64,000 bases of DNA from Brachionus manjavacas (Eukaryota; Rotifera; Eurotatoria; Ploima; Brachionidae), in NCBI GenBank assembly GCA_019054805.1, contig JAHQIY010000003.1, positions 4,960,001-5,024,000 on the forward strand, written 5' to 3'. Position 1 is the stretch's first letter; the number at the start of each line of letters is the position of its first letter. This document shows, piece by piece, positions 16,620 through 31,800 of the stretch. The position numbers and the translations under genes were made by a program. Under the pieces are notes generated by a model that worked only from the letters and a program-made list of their open reading frames with translations, made no database searches and was not told where the DNA came from.

Positions 16620-18946
16620 GTTTGCACACAATTTCCGTTTTGTTTAACGAAAACAATTTATAAAAATATTTTTGCCTTCAATTTTTTTTAAAAACTAGCC
16701 TCTAATATATTTTTTTTCAATCGCATTAGCATCTAAAAAAAAACAGTCTAATTTAATTGTAAATTAAAAGTTAACTTTCGTAAAAAAAAGCAGAAAAAAT
16801 CAAATATTGATTATTTTAAATTGAGTAGTTCAACGCACATCAAAAAATCTATGCCATAATGAATCAATATTTTATCTTTCATAAGCTTAGAAATATTTTT
16901 TTTTTAAAAATAAAATAAAAATTCTATTTAAATAATAATAATTGAAGCAAATTTTGTAGACTCTTATTTAGGAGATTGAAGAAGCATCGGGTTCTAAAGC
17001 GGCTGGCTATCTTAACTATTGATAAATTTATCAAATAAGTTTATTTGCGGTCCGATAAGACTCAATCTTCGGCCCAATTCTTAGCTTATATTGACGATTC
17101 TGCATTCATTTATGTTGATATTTTTCCAATTGTTTATTGATCTATTCAGCATTCTTGCTCCTGAATAGATCTATGCCAAATATAGCCTAAATATTTATGT
17201 TTGTATTAAAATTTGCAATTAAACGCTCGTTTTAATTTCAAACAGATAGTGTAATTAATCTAGAGGAAGGTAGACCTAAAGAAGCAAGTTATCCTTTAGA
17301 AAAAAGATCGACGGCCAATTGATATTATTAAAGAAAAAACAAAACTGAATGTAATGAGATATGTGAAGCTGAGCAAGATTGTAAATATCACTCTACAGAC
17401 GCCTGTTTATTCACTTATTTTAAAATTTTTTCTAAACTTCTTTGATTTTTAAGCTATCTGAGCTAGAGAGTTTTGTAATAATTCCCAAGTAGTCGAGAAC
17501 TGCTCGATTGCAAACTCCAAAAGAATGATTGATTTTAAAATTTGAAGAAAAATGAACACAACGAAAGCAATTCCTCGAGATTAACTAGAATCGGCAGTAA
17601 TATTGCTAAATTATGAGGCAAATAAATCAAATTATTTTAGCTACCTTTTAAAGTTTAGCTATGGAAAATTTTTAATGTTATATTAATGAAAAAAGAAATT
17701 TCATTTTATCTATTTATCTATTTATCTTTCATTAGATCAATCTATCTTCTCCTAGAGTAAATAGCTATTTTATCATTTAAAATTGATGAATTAAGCAGCA
17801 GCTTATTGCGATGGATGAAAGCTTGGCTTTTTTTCAAATTTTAAAATTAAATTCTGACTGAAGCGAGCAGAGCTTGAATTTTATAAGAATTCAAGTCATG
17901 GCTTAGAAGGTTCTATCTTAAAAATAAACTTATCTTTTAATCACCGTAAAAAGCTAACCTTATTAGTCTTATGTTTTGTTAGTATTTGAGCAATATACTT
18001 TTTTTGATCATAATTTGCATTAGAACTTAAAAGCTAATACTGATCTCGCATTTATATTCCTAGCAAACTTTCTGAGAGTTTAATTTATCTAAAAATTAAA
18101 AGAAACTCGCGCCATGCTATTCCTACAATCCAGAGTTATCTGTTATTATACTTTTATTTTTGAAAATTTAATAAATATTAATAGATTATTCTCAACTAAC
18201 TTTTTTTTTATTTATTTATATGCCATAGCGCATCGGATGTAGCTAGATTGTTTATCTATGATTTAATGATTTTTCAGGCTATGGTTATTCATTTTGTTTC
18301 TTTCATAATCTTAGATTCAAACAAAGAAGCTTTCATTAGAATATTATAGTTTACTTTTTTATATTTTTATTTTTTAGCTAACAATTTATTATTCTGTTAT
18401 TTAAATTAAACCTTTTTCTTCATGGTTTCAATTCCTTTATTTATCTTATTATTCTTGTTTTCTAACTAAAACTCTATCTATTCTATCTTTAACTCAAACC
18501 TTTCCAATTGGTATCTTCAAAGACCTATGGTATAATTTGCGATTAGTAATTGAATTATTTCTTTTAATATCAGTTTATGATTTGTTCGAGCATGCTAATG
18601 CAAAGTCGATTATGTAAACTCTAACTAAGCTAGAACCAGCTACCTTTAATATTAATGCTATATACAATCAAAAAAAAATATATATATATATATATATCTA
18701 TTCAAAAAATAAAATCAAAAATTTTATTCAAACTGACCAGTCGGTACGAGCAGCTGGTCCAGAGTAGGTCCGATGGCATAAAAGTTTGAGAGTCTGCTGT
18801 TTTAATTTTTCATATTTAAATCAACATTTTTCATCCTCAAATTAAAATAAAAAAAATTTTTTTTTCCTAAAAATTTGTAGATTATTTTAAAAAATTTGAT
18901 ATCAGATAGAAAATTTTTTTCAATGGAATAGAAACTAGTTAACGCG
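16620..18946. promoter_or_regulatory. Bidirectional intergenic promoter of the collagen IV pair
   Basis: The start codons of the two divergent collagen genes are 2327 bp apart with no gene between them. The region is less extremely AT-rich than other intergenic DNA. It contains a GATA-type palindrome (TTGATAAATTTATCAA near 17040), other GATAAG motifs, and a (TA)n tract at about 18679-18697. Shared divergent promoters are the known arrangement of vertebrate COL4A1/COL4A2; that this spacer works the same way is inference. Confidence 0.6.
18735..18784 (+). promoter_or_regulatory. Putative core promoter of collagen IV alpha1-like gene
   Basis: A GC-richer patch contains an inverted GACCAG (18735) / CTGGTC (18754-18759) pair that overlaps an E-box CAGCTG. 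A TATA-like CATAAAAG follows at 18777-18784, which would give a leader of about 140 nt before the ATG at 18947. Confidence 0.35.
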
Positions 18947-21900
18947 ATGAAAATTCACAAGAAAATACTCAATATTTCAATTTTGTTAATTTTAATTCAT
19001 TTGGGCTGCACAAACGCCGTAAGTTAATTTAGAATTAAGTTAAAGATCGTGTTTGTAAAATTTATAAAGCAATTTGGCAATCAAAAAAAAGTCGACAGAA
19101 AATGTAAATGCACAGGCAAAGGAGAAACAGGTGAAATGGGCTTTCGGGGTCCGTTCGGTCAAGCTGGTAAACACGGTGAATTAGGTCCGCGTGGCTTTCC
19201 AGGCGAAAAAGGAATTCTAGGAGAGCAGGGAAATTATGGAGCCACAGGACAAAGAGGAGAAAAGGGCGAGGTGGGTCTTTTTGGCTTGCCTGGAAAGCCC
19301 GGCAGAGATGGTCTACCAGGTCTGCCGGGAACTCCGGGAGCAAAAGGTCTTCCTGGATGTGACGGTTTTAAAGTAATCAACAAAAATAAATTATAGAATT
19401 TTATAACAATCTTTAAATTAATAAAAAAAAAGGGTGAATTGGGTGGTGATGGACCTCTTGGTGAACCAGGTCGAGATGGTGAACCAGGTATTCCAAGTCC
19501 AAAAGGTCCCAAAGGTGAACCTGGTGATGTAATACCAGTGCAAACTGACGTCAGGCTATCTAAAGGAGACCGAGGTGATCCAGGCCTAGAGGGCCCAAAA
19601 GTGAGATTTTTATGAACAAACTGAGCTATTTTTAATTAAATTTTCAATAAAGGGTATAAAAGGTTATCCAGGCTATGAGGGAGAACAAGGACCCCGAGGT
19701 GATGCCGGTCCGGATGTAAGGATCATACAAATATGTTAATTTAAGCTCTTTTTGAAATTTCAAATCAAGGGTCCAGATGGTTATATGGGTCCAAAAGGAG
19801 AAAAAGGAGACTATGGTGAAACTATCGATGCACCCAAAGGCCAAAAGGGAGATGTTGGTGATCCAGGCCCAGCTTTTATTTATCAAAGACCGATTTGTAA
19901 ATAAATATCTCATCATGATTTAATTTACTACTTCCTTTCTCTTTTACTATCTTCTATTTTAAAGCTGTGGTGCAAACAATTGTAATAAAAGGACCAAAAG
20001 GTCAGCCTGGAAATATAGGCGATAAAGGATATGCTGGTGATTCAGGGGATCAGGGTCGACCAGTAATTGAGCTAAATTTCATTTTTGAAATTATTTATTA
20101 AAAATCATATATCTTTTTAATAGGGAATTGATGGTGTTCCAGGAACAAAAGGTATTCCGGGTGATTATGGTGAACCTGGGCCATTTGTAAGTATTTTTTA
20201 CTTAAAATTTTTATTTTAAAAGAATCCTTTTGGGATAAATGTTTAGGAAAAAAATTTAAATTCCAAACTTGCTAGTGAGGCTTTATCCAAAGTTTCGTTA
20301 TCTAATTATATTAAAAAGCATTAAAATTTTTTAAATATTTTCATCATTGATGTCAGATTTGGAAAAAGGGCAAAAATTTTTTTATTAAAAGTTTTGTCTA
20401 TTAAAATTCAAAGCTTTATTCATATTAACATAAATGGCAAATAGTTTTGGATTTGAGAGATTAAATTTTCCACTGGAGTTTATACTTTTAATCTAATTTA
20501 AAGGTGTCAATTTTTAATCATCAAGAAAAATTAAAGATATTAAGAAAGTTATCCACTTTTGCAGATAGAAAAATTATTCACTTATTAAAAATACTCTCAC
20601 TAAAATAACATTAGAAGTTTTTTAATTCAATTTAAAAAATCTTGCTCTGGTTAAATTTGGTTAATTTTTAAGATATCATTTTCAAAAAATAGAATATATA
20701 AAAAGAACAGATAAAACTTTTTAAAATTTTCCTTTAATCTACTATTTATATTAATAAATTAGTTTTATATTTTATCTATTAAATTGAAATAAACAAAAGC
20801 CTATTTCTCTTCCTTACTTCCACCTAAGCATTAGAAAACTTTAAAATGATAATTATTAATTGCTTAAAAAAATTTTAATACTTTTTAAAATTTTAAAATT
20901 TTATGAATTTTTAATACATAATTAACAGAAGTAAGCATCCAAAAAACTTTAAATTGAAAAGATATTACAAACATGATTTTAAATACTTTGTATCTAAGAA
21001 TTAAAAAATTTTTACAATTAAATTAAAATTTAAAAAAAATCGAAAAGTTTCTTCGTATAATTTTAATTGCTCAACAAGTAATAATTTCTAGAATTTTTAG
21101 GGCTCAGCTTGTATATTTTATGACTATAAATTAAGAATTGGGTTAAAAAAAATTTATTAATTGTGAATAAAATACTAAATTTAAGGGAAAAACTGGAAAA
21201 CCTGGCCCACAAGGTCCATTTGGTGAAAAAGGTAGTCGTGGTCAAGACGGTATGCCGGGAAAGCCGGGCATGAATGGTAAAAAAGGTCAAATTGGAGATT
21301 GTGGTCCAAAGGGCATGAGAGGTGATCCTGGTGCTCCAGGTCAATTGGTAAATTAATTTTTTATAGTTTTTTTACAAAAAATAAAATAAATTTTTAGGTG
21401 ATTCGAAATTCAAATTCGTCAATTCAAAAAATTCCACAAGGACCAATTGGAGATCCTGGCTATCCCGGAGCACCAGGTCAAAGAGGATTAAACGGATCGC
21501 CTGGATACAAAGGGGATAGAGGTGACAAGGGTCAGACTGGTGCAAGAGGCTTCCCTGGTATTCAAGGTCTACCAGGTTATGTAATAAAAGGCCAAAAAGG
21601 TGTCGAAGGTGACATTGGTTCTAGGGGAATACCAGGTGATACTGGACAGCCTGGATGGTCTGGTGAAAAAGGAGACCGTGGCCTAAACGGTGACGATGTT
21701 TACGGTCCGGAAGGTCCTATTGGTTTTCCTGGATTACCCGGAAGACCTGGTCTTAAAGGAGAATCGGGTGATTTGGGAGAACAAGGTGATCCAAACTTTA
21801 TTTGTCCGACATTTGACGGAACCTGTACAGTTTATGGCGAAAAAGGTGATCGGGGTTCAGATGGTCCGCCGGGCTTTCCTGGTTTGCCTGGTCGAAATGG

Positions 21901-24900
21901 CTTACCAGGTTTAAAAGGTGTGAAGGGAGATGAGTGTCAGAATTGCAAGCCAAAAAATGGTTCAAAAGGAGATGTTGGCTATCGAGGACCTTCAGGCTTG
22001 CCTGGATTTAGAGGACCAAGAGGAGAATGCGGACCAGCTGGTGAGAAAGGATCGGCTGGTAATGATGGTAGAATGGGCTTAATGGGAATATCAGTAAATT
22101 AGCAAAATAGATAAAAATAGCCTTAAAATTTTGTTTTTTTTTTTTGTAAAGGGTCTTCCCGGTTTAGACGGATTATTAGGTCTTCCTGGATTACCTGGTG
22201 ATCCAGGAGATATTATTTCAAAAGATGCAGTCGATGGACAAAAAGGAGAAAGAGGTGATGTTGGTGACAAGGGACCAACTGGAGAGTATGGAGAATATGG
22301 TATACCAGGCGATTCTGGTATTTACGGTGATATCGGTTTTTCTGGATTCAAAGTAGGAATTGTTTTCATAAATTATCCAATTTAATTTCATATTAATAAT
22401 TATTTAAGGGCGAAATTGGAAACAGAGGTGAAAATGGTTTACCAGGATTAAAAGGAATTAAAGGATCCGATGGAGACCAAGGTTATGATGCGTTCGGAAA
22501 CCTAAGAGGCCCTGATGGAGAGGATGGCTTACCTGGTCAACAAGGTTGTTTAGGTAATAAGGGAGATAAAGGTCCATCAGGAGACCAAGAACCAGATAAA
22601 ATAGGCGATTATGGTGATTCTGGCGATCAAGGGTCGCCAGGAATCCCAGGAATGCCCGGTTTCGATGGTCGAAAAGGACAACCTGGTGAAATTGGCTTGT
22701 TTGGTTTGCCTGGAATAAAAGGGGATCCAGGTTTGCCAGGTCGCATAGGTCAACCAGGTGAAATCGGTCAAAAAGGATATCCAGGAATCAAAGGAGAAAA
22801 TGCTTTACCGGGTTTTATTGGCATGCCGGGTGATCCTGGTCTAAATGGACTGATTGGTGATTGTGGTGATAAAGGTGAAATTGGTGATCCCGGATTAACA
22901 GTTAAAGGATTTCCAGGAATTCCAGGAATGCCTGGTTTTAAAGGTTCAAGAGGAGAAAACGGACTTCCAGGAATGCCCGGCTTACCTGGTGAACGAGGTG
23001 ATACTGGTCCTATGGGTCTATCCAGTAATCCTGGTAGAGATGGATTTGCAGGTCTGCCAGGTTTTAAAGGTCAACAAGGAGATGTTGCATATGGGAGAAA
23101 TGGTGAGAGAGGAGATAAAGGTTTATTAGGTGAACCAGGTGAGCCAGGTTTTCCAGGTAGAGCTGGAGAAAAGGGCATTGAAGGACTATTGGGAAAGAAT
23201 GGAAGAAGAGGCGAATCGGGTGAACCTGGTTTTCCTGGACCAGAAGGTCCAAAAGGAAGTTCAGGAAAACCAGGTATTCCGGGAATTCTCGGTGAGTGTG
23301 GTCCAAAAGGGAATAAAGGAGATGTTGGTGAAAGTTTGAATGGTATTCCTGGAATGGATGGTCTACCAGGTTTGCCAGGTTTTGCAGGATTAAAGGGAGA
23401 AAGAGGAGATAATGGAAAGCAATGTATTCCTTGCGAGAAGGGTCAAAGAGGTCCAATAGGTTTAAGGGGTCTAGATGGAGCAAAAGGATTTAAAGGCCAA
23501 GACGGAGATTACGGATTCAATGGTCTGAAAGGTAATCGAGGTGATGAGGGTCCAAGAGGTGAACTAGGTGAAATTGGGTTAGCCGGTCTAAAAGGAAATA
23601 GAGGTTATAGAGGCGAAGCTGGTGAACCAGGAAGACCGCAGTTAATTGGTAAATCAAGCTCTAAAACAAGCTTTTATTTCTGCTCTAATAAACTAATTGT
23701 ATTTTTAAAGTTGAGCCGCCACAAGTTGGAGATAGAGGAGAAATTGGATTACCCGGCAATAATGGATCCACCGGTCAAGTAGGATATCCAGGTGCAAAAG
23801 GCTACCCAGGAATTCCAGGAGATCCTGGTCAGTATGGACCACAAGGTGATGAAGGCGTGCCTGGTCAAATTGGCTACCCAGGATCTCAAGGTCAACGTGG
23901 TCCAATTGGTTTATGCGGCTCTAAAGGTGAAATGGGCGATGCTGGTTCTTATGGTAGCCCTGGTTTAAAAGGTCAACGTGGTGATGCTGGCTATTCCGGA
24001 AAAGATGGATCGCCCGGTAGAAAAGGAGAAATAGGAGACTCTGGTTTGCCTGGTATTCCTGGCAGAAGAGGAGAAAAAGGTCTGATAGGTCCAGTAGGTC
24101 CACATGGACCGATGGGTATGGTTGGCATACCAGGCATACCAGGACGCAAAGGTGATTTGGGAAATAATGGTTTAGATGGAAGGCCAGGTTTAGCTGGATT
24201 ACCTGGTCCTGATGGTGATATTGGTCCAATGGGCGAAAAAGGAATGTATGGTGATTCTGGTCAACCTGGAGATGATGCTATTCCGAGTAATATTTAACTT
24301 AATTAAAAGTGTCAATTGGAGAATTAATTAATTGTCGGCATTTAGTTAATGGTGATAAAGGAGAACGAGGAAACAGAGGATTTGATGGTTTCCCTGGTGA
24401 TAGAGGCAAGATTGGTGATCAGGGTCTACCAGGCAGACGTGGTATTACCGGTGATCCTGGCAAACCGATCAGAAATAACGATTATGCTGAAATTGGAGAA
24501 CGAGGACCTTGCGGCGATAAAGGTTCAAATGGTGATTTAGGCTATCCGGGACTTCCTGGATCTCATGGTAGAAAGGGAGAACCAGGATATCCAGGAACGC
24601 CTGGAATGATGGGACCTAAAGGAAATCAAGGAGAAGATGGCTTCGATGGCTTACCTGTAATTTGAATTTAAATTTGAATTTTTTAGTTTACAATTTTGGT
24701 TTTTCAAGGGCTTGAAAGGCTATCCGGGAAGAATTGGTGAGAAAGGATTGCGCGGTGATCCAGGCTTGAGAGGTTTTGATGGAGCACCAGGCCATAAAGG
24801 TTTTAAAGGCGATCTGGGCGAACCTGGGCCAAAGGGTAGAAGAGGTCCAATGGGTGTAGAGGGTAAATCTTATGCACCTGATATAATTCCAAATCCTGGC

Positions 24901-25863
24901 ATGGTCGGCGATGGCGGTGACCCTGGACTAAATGGTCGGGAAGGTTCGAAGGGAAGGAGAGGAGATGCCGGACTGCCGGGACCAAATGGATTAAAGGGGA
25001 AAAGAGGTGATCCAGGTTTAATGGGTCTTCCGGGAAGACCTGGACAGTTAGGACAAGTTGGTCTGCCTGGTTTACAAGGTCCTCCAGGTTCTCCAGGCCA
25101 ACGTGGTCCTCAAGGACCCGATACAGCTATTGATTTAGGATATGTTTTTGTGCGACATAGTCAAAAAGTGTCTCCACCCGAATGTCCGTTAGACACTGTA
25201 CGACTGTGGACCGGATATTCTTTGCTGAATCTTCACGGAAACGCTCGTGCCAGTGGTCAAGAACTCGGCTCAACAGGAAGTTGCATGCAACGATTCTCAA
25301 CAATGCCAGTGGTTCGATGTGACATAAATGACAAGTGCGCTTACGCTCAAGACCAAGATAATTCATATTGGTTGTCCACTTCAGAACCTATGACTCCAAG
25401 CATGAAGCCAGTTGACGGAGAGAGAATTAAAGATTTTATCAGCCGATGCTCGGCATGCGAGTCTATAGGCAATGTGGTTGCTATTCATAGTCAAAACTCA
25501 TCTATTCCTGACTGTCCGGCTGGTTGGCTTGATTTATGGACAGGATATAGTTTTGTCATGAACAGAGCTGAAGGTGCAGAAGGCAGCGGACAAGACTTGT
25601 TGTCGCCTGGCTCTTGTCTTGAAGAGTTCATGACTGTACCTTACATCGAATGCAAGGCTGCTGGACACTGTAACAAATACGCAACATTGCTTAGTTTCTG
25701 GTTGACCAATGTCAATCAAGACGAACAGTTTGACCCGATCAGATTGAATACTTACAAAGCAGGAAATATTAGGCCTCAAATAGGTAGATGCAAAGTGTGC
25801 ACCTTGAGAGAATCGACTCTTCACAATTCTAATTACAGAGTTAGAGGATATCACTACAATTAA
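18947..25863 (+). CDS. Collagen type IV alpha1-like chain
   Basis: Complete chain of 1744 aa. Coding exons: 18947-19018, 19070-19372, 19433-19600, 19653-19715, 19770-19896, 19965-20062, 20124-20186, 21186-21347, 21398-22093, 22152-22352, 22409-23648, 23711-24286, 24346-24656, 24709-25863. Every junction keeps frame. A signal peptide (MKIHKKILNISILLILIHLG, cut near CTNA) is followed by a short 7S-type segment with CKC. A long Gly-X-Y helix with interruptions follows, then NC1 (about 1502-1744) with two C4 repeats. GAEGSGQ and the STSEPM..SM segment resemble vertebrate alpha1. Both sulfilimine residues are present: Met at position 93 (the SMKP methionine) and Lys211 (Lys1710 in YKAG). About 20 residues extend beyond the last NC1 cysteine. 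The intron at 20187-21185 (999 nt) is much longer than the others (about 50-70 nt). It likely trimerises with the alpha2-like chain from the neighbouring gene. Confidence 0.95.
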
Positions 25864-28800
25864 ATTTTTAATAAGACTAGTTTTATTTAATTAGAGGAAA
25901 CAAATTTGATTCCGTTTCACTATAAAATAAAGCTTAACAAACATAGTGTCTATTAGATTTAACAATTAAAAATAAAAACATGTGTTAATTTTTTTTTTGT
26001 TTAATTTTGCTAATTTTTATTAATAATCAAAATTTAAATGTTTAACTTTCATCACAAAATTTCAGAGAGCAAAAGCAGTTGTTTTTTTTTTTTTCAAATT
26101 TTTTGAAAATTTTTAAAAATTAAGATAAAATTTATTCTAGAAAGTAGGAATTTTAAAAAAATAAACTTTGTATTTTTTATTCGAAAAATTTTCAAATTTT
26201 TCTAAAATAAAAATTGATATAAAAAATTGTTTGTGTTTTTTTTTATTGTTTTTGGTTTGATTTAGTAATTACAAGATCTAATTTACATGGCGTAATTATT
26301 GGAGATTTGCGTTCTGACCAATTCTATTTCACAATTCTAACTGTATGGCCTTTAATTTTTTAATTAATAAATAATTTTGTTTTTATTTTTCACTGAAACA
26401 ACTAAGAATCTTTTGAAGAATTGAATTTTAGTTGTGTTTAAATTTTTGTTCATTGAAAAAAAATCCTGTTTACCTTTTAAAATGTTATTACATTGATAAA
26501 CCAAATTTATTTTGCAAAATTAAAATAAACAAGCTATTTTCAACGGCTTTAACAGGTAAATTAAAAAAATACGAAAAATAAATGGCATAACAATTATTTT
26601 TTGATATCTTAAAATCCGAGTTAAAATTCAAAACCAGTTATGAGTATTGTGCATACATGTTTTGTTTACTACTAGTTTTTAACTAATTGTTTGTCTGTTA
26701 AGAAAAAATCTAATCAGATTTTTGAGTATTGAAAAATAAGATTTTATTTGGACTTGGTAATAGCAATGGTAATAATGTTAGCCGTGTTTAAAATGGTGTG
26801 GCTTTAACAAAAAGGTTTATAAAAAAATAAGAATTTAAATGTATTTAAAAATTTAGTAAATTTCTGTTGAAAAAAATTCTTCTAAATTCTCGCATCTAAA
26901 CATTTTAGTTTTTCAAGTGTAAAGCTTAATTTAAAGGCAAATCAGTTCGGTTAATTAAAATTAACTTTTAAAGAAAAATGTCATATACTCAGGTGATTAC
27001 TATTTTTAATTAGTTTTTTTTATTTAATTTCCAAAGTATTTTCCTTTAAATTAGCTTTTAACAGTATTTTTTCTATTAATTCATTTTCAAATTTAAAAAA
27101 TTAGTAAACTTTAAAAATTTAACTTGTAAATAGAAGCTGCTTTTTTGAATTTTATTTAAAAGAAGCTTTTATTATAAAGTACTCAATTAGAGACTTTTGT
27201 TTTATATTTTAGCTGTTTATAAAAAAAATTCATTTTGCCTTGAGTCTGGGAGTTATTCTCTATTCAGATTTCAGACGATGGCATACACCTAAGGTCTAAA
27301 ACAAGATTAACAAAAAATTTTGTTTTAATTATTTTTTTATCGCACAAACCAGTTTTTAATTAAACTGCGAAATTCTTTATTTTTTAAATTTTAGGGTTAA
27401 ATATCAGATAATTAAATATATATTTAAAAAAAATATCTTGATGGTCATTAATCGGCAAGCGAATTTTCTAAAAATATCTTTGAATATTTAATGAAAAAAA
27501 ATCACTTTTTCATTTCAATAAAAATTAAATTCTGAAGTATTCTAGGCTTCAGCCGAGTGACAATACTTTATATAATTTGATGTGATATGTTAAGTTGTCT
27601 CTTAGGATACAAAGCATGGTACTTCAACTTATTTTCAAATATCTAGAACTAAACTTCTCTTAATCAATTAACTTTAAGGTCTTTATACATACATGGAAGC
27701 CACACGAAGCAAATTGGTAGCATGAAATTATTTTCTCAAGACACATCGAAGACGTTTAACTGGAAAATATATGTGGTTAAGTTTCTTTAAAGCTGAGCAA
27801 GGTCTTTAAACAAAAAATAAGTCAAAAGAAGCCCAAAAATGTCTAATTTACAGTAAATTTCTCATTTAAGCCTGGTGTTACAAACAATTGGGAAATTTGG
27901 AAAAATAATTTAATTTTATTGTTTCTTTAGTATATTTTTGTTTAAATGTTATTTACTTGAAAGGATTTATTTAAGTTTTGAGAGCTCTCCGTGTTGAAAT
28001 ATGTTTTTATGAAAATAAGTTATTTTTTTTTAGGAAATTAGTGAAAAATGCTTGCGGAGGATAACTTGTAGAAATACTCAGCTGATTGCTGAAAATAAAT
28101 TCATTTGTCTTATTAACTTTTTTCCAAAGCTATTTTAAATTGTCTTACGGGTCACTAATGCTAATTTAATTGAGAATTTACGGTTAATTAAATCAACAAC
28201 AAAGGTTTCGTTAGTACCGGGCGAAAACATCTAAAAAATTACATGAGACATTTAGCTAAATGGAGATTGACATTATTCGGAGTAAAGACGCGAAAATGTC
28301 ACTAAGTGTGTCGATGTAAAATTTACTTAATATTTGATTTCTAGCAAACATTATAGAAAATTTTCATGTTATTTATCAAATTTTTACTAGGAGTTAAATT
28401 TTTTAAATGTCATTTGATTATTAATTGTAAACTAGAATTTATATTTAAGTCTGAATTTTGTACAATTTCTTAATCAAAAGTCATTTAATTTTGCGTGATA
28501 AAATTTAAAAAAAAAACAGTAAAATTTTTAGAAAATGATGGAACTTCATTTTTAGATAGTATTTATTCCTAACAACAACATACTTAATTAATTGTTAGAT
28601 AAAAACTCTAAAATTTCAAAATAACGAAAAATTTATTTCATATTTGAAATGAACTAATAAGTATTTTGTTTAGATAAGTTTTAACCTATAATTGGATTTA
28701 TTTAATTTGTAATAACAGGTTTAAATTGGCCACTTTTGTTTGAACTAAAATTTATAGCCGAGAAAGCACCTTTACAAAAAAGAGTGATTCGAAAAGTCGG

Positions 28801-31800
28801 ACCAAACACAATAAAGGATTAGTACATTTCTATGATTTTCTTAGATTTTGATTTTTTAAATAAAAAAAATAGGATTAAGTCAACTGAATAATATTTTTTT
28901 AACGATTAGATGGCTTGAAAAGTGTTTATGTATAGGTTAAAAGTCTAGAAGAGAAACTAAATTTTTAATCAAACTTGGTATCAATAAGAATAAAATCAAA
29001 TATTCTTAGATCTAAATTTAGATTTAAAACTAAAAATTTAAAATCGCAGTCAAATTTTTAATTGAAAATGTAGATTACATGTTTTAAGGAATTTAACAGA
29101 CTTCATAAAGTCATAAATTTAATAAAAACAGCTCTTTGATTTACTTTTTTTGTTAAATTGAAAATTCAGGAATAGCAATTATTTAATTTAAAAAAAAATT
29201 TTTAAATTTTTTTATTAAAATTTTCTGATATATTAGAATTTTTTTGGTTTTAAAAAGTAAATTCAAATTTTTTTTTGATTAATTTTAGTTTCAACGGATT
29301 ATTAAAATTCAAAAAGGATTCTTTTAAGTTTTTTGATCGAAAAAAATCAACCAAGCTAAATCGAATTTTATTTCAAAGAGTTTTTTTTAATAGAAAATAA
29401 AAAAAATAAATTATCTTTTTTCGATTATTAAATTCGGTCTTTTTTGTTACTGAATAAAATTTAAATTTGTCAGCTAATTCTCACCAAAGTCTTATTGTTA
29501 TTTGGCCTGTAAATTTGCATTTAAACAAAGAACCTTATTTAGGTTCTGTGTCAGTGAATTTTTAAGTCTTAGCAAAATGTCTGATAAATATTCATTTAGA
29601 AAAAGACCATAAGCGTTCTGAAAAAAATATTTTTTTATTGCTAGTAAGTTTTCTATCAAATATTTTTGAAAGATGGAAAATTTTGATAAAATATTTTACT
29701 AATCTGAGAATCTTAAGACAAAAGAAATAAATTCTAGGCAAATTAAGTTCAAATGTAAATTTATCTAGTAGCTTAATGTCAAATAAAACGATCAATAAAA
29801 ACAAATTTTTGATCCTAGTCAAACAAGTTTAAAATTCTTAATCAAAATTTGCAAACAATTTAAAAATGCTAATTATTACGCAAAAATATTGACTACGACA
29901 AGATTAACTGCTTGTGAGTATATACCTGTCTCAGGACGCTAAAAACGTAAAATTTTTTAAGTCTTTTGTTTAACAATCAAAGGATTATGAACCAATTTAA
30001 TGTTAAAAAAAAAAAAACAAAACGCTTTAATTTTACAACCATTTTTAGGTATCTTTTTTAATTAAAAAAGTCAAAGTAAATAAATGCTCAGATATTGGGA
30101 GGTTTTAATGGAAATTTGGAAGTTTTAGTTTTATACTATGACTTAAATTCTGTGTATAAAATCTCGATTTTTTCTTTAATTTATAAAATAAAATTACTTG
30201 ATCATTTTCTTGGCATCAAAGTAAACCTTACAAGTTATGTCCCAGGGAAATGTTTAATTCGAGGATTATCTTTTAATTTATGAATTGCATTTAAAGGACA
30301 ATAGTGGCCCTACTAGAGTTTACACGCACTCTAGCTAATTAAAAAAATTTTCTCAGTTTGCTCGTCAATCAATCACGTTACAAGGTAAAAATAAAAATTT
30401 GTCTCTTTGGCTATTTTCGATGTTGGGATTTATCAAAAACTTGGAAACTTAATGATATCTTTTAACAGACAGTGAGATAACTTTTTTACTAGCCGTCGTT
30501 ATTATTTTAAACCATCAAATTTTTGAAGCAATTCAGTGAAATATTTCAAATTGAAGTCTTAATTTTCTCATTCATTCAACGCCGAGATTAATTCATAAAA
30601 CAAATAAGAGTCTAATTTCGTTTTTGTTTTGTTTATTTTCCTTTCTAGGCTAATTTAAATACTTAAACACAAAATAAAAACTAAATTTAAACTTTTTTTT
30701 TAATTAAAAAAATTCAAATTGAAAATTTTCTCTTACTGTGCAAGGTATCTCTATTTTAGTAAAAAAGAAAAGTTGGTTTAATTTGAAAGCAGGTGAACAG
30801 AAAAAACTCGATCCAAATTCCCATTTTAGAACTTAACCAAAGAAGATTATTAATAGATAGCTAAAAATATAACATTACTATTCTATTTATAGTGGCAGGT
30901 TTTAAATTCCCGATTTTTTCTAAATAAACTTTATCAAGACCCGCAAATTTTTTCCATTCTTCTCATTTAATATAGACGTCATTTAAAAGTAAAAGATAAT
31001 TTGAGAAAATTGATTTCAAATAAAATTTGACATTCGACGGAGAGGATTGAACGCGTGGCAACACAAAGTATCATTTTTAAATTAATTCTGCACAGCATTT
31101 AGACAAACATGGTCCAATAATTTTCCTAAGTCATGCTTTGCTGGTTTTTTTATCAGCAAAACTCATTTTGTCCAAGATGCATCAAGATAAAATTTGTTAA
31201 AAGTCTTATTCGTTTGATAGAAGACCGCATTGTCAACCCCAAGTCAGGTCTTAGGTCGCATCGACAAATTTTTGTAAAATAAAAATTTATTTAAGAAAAA
31301 AATTATGATTTTTTTATTATATCATGTTTAAATATGGTTTTAATTCTAAAATCCGAAAAATAATCATTTAATTTTAGGCTTTCTTGATTGAATAATATTA
31401 AAGAACTAGTTGCGTAGACTAAGTTTAATACTAACTACATGAATTGATTGTGGCATGTATCCAGAGCAGCTCACAAGGTTTTCTCGCTCGTAAGACTTCT
31501 GAATAAATTTTGATTTTAATTTTGTTTGATATAAACAAAAAGTTAGCAGAAATTTTAAGTTATTTTTTTCTGAATCGAGGTATTTAAATCTCGAATTTAA
31601 ATTATTTCTTGCTAAAAGTGGTTCGGACACTGAAGATTTTTAGCATTTTACGAGTTTAATTGACTAAGATAGACCGGTCTAACATTTTAATAGTTAAATA
31701 ATTCGTTTAGAATTTCTTGACTTCAAATTTCAATAAATCCCATATTAATTTCAATTAGAAAAAATTTAGTTGTTTTTATAGTAAATAAACTAGACCAGGC

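Noticed and set aside
19019..19045. A 27-nt first intron in the alpha1-like collagen gene
   Set aside because: Too short. The next in-frame acceptor at 19068-19069 gives a 51-nt intron like the others.
19062..24229. Minus-strand frames across the alpha1-like collagen gene
   Set aside because: Shadows of the Gly-X-Y coding exons on the opposite strand.
28260..28320. Short ATG frame with coding-like codons in the gene desert
   Set aside because: Only 19 codons before a stop, with no clear splice partner or conservation evidence.
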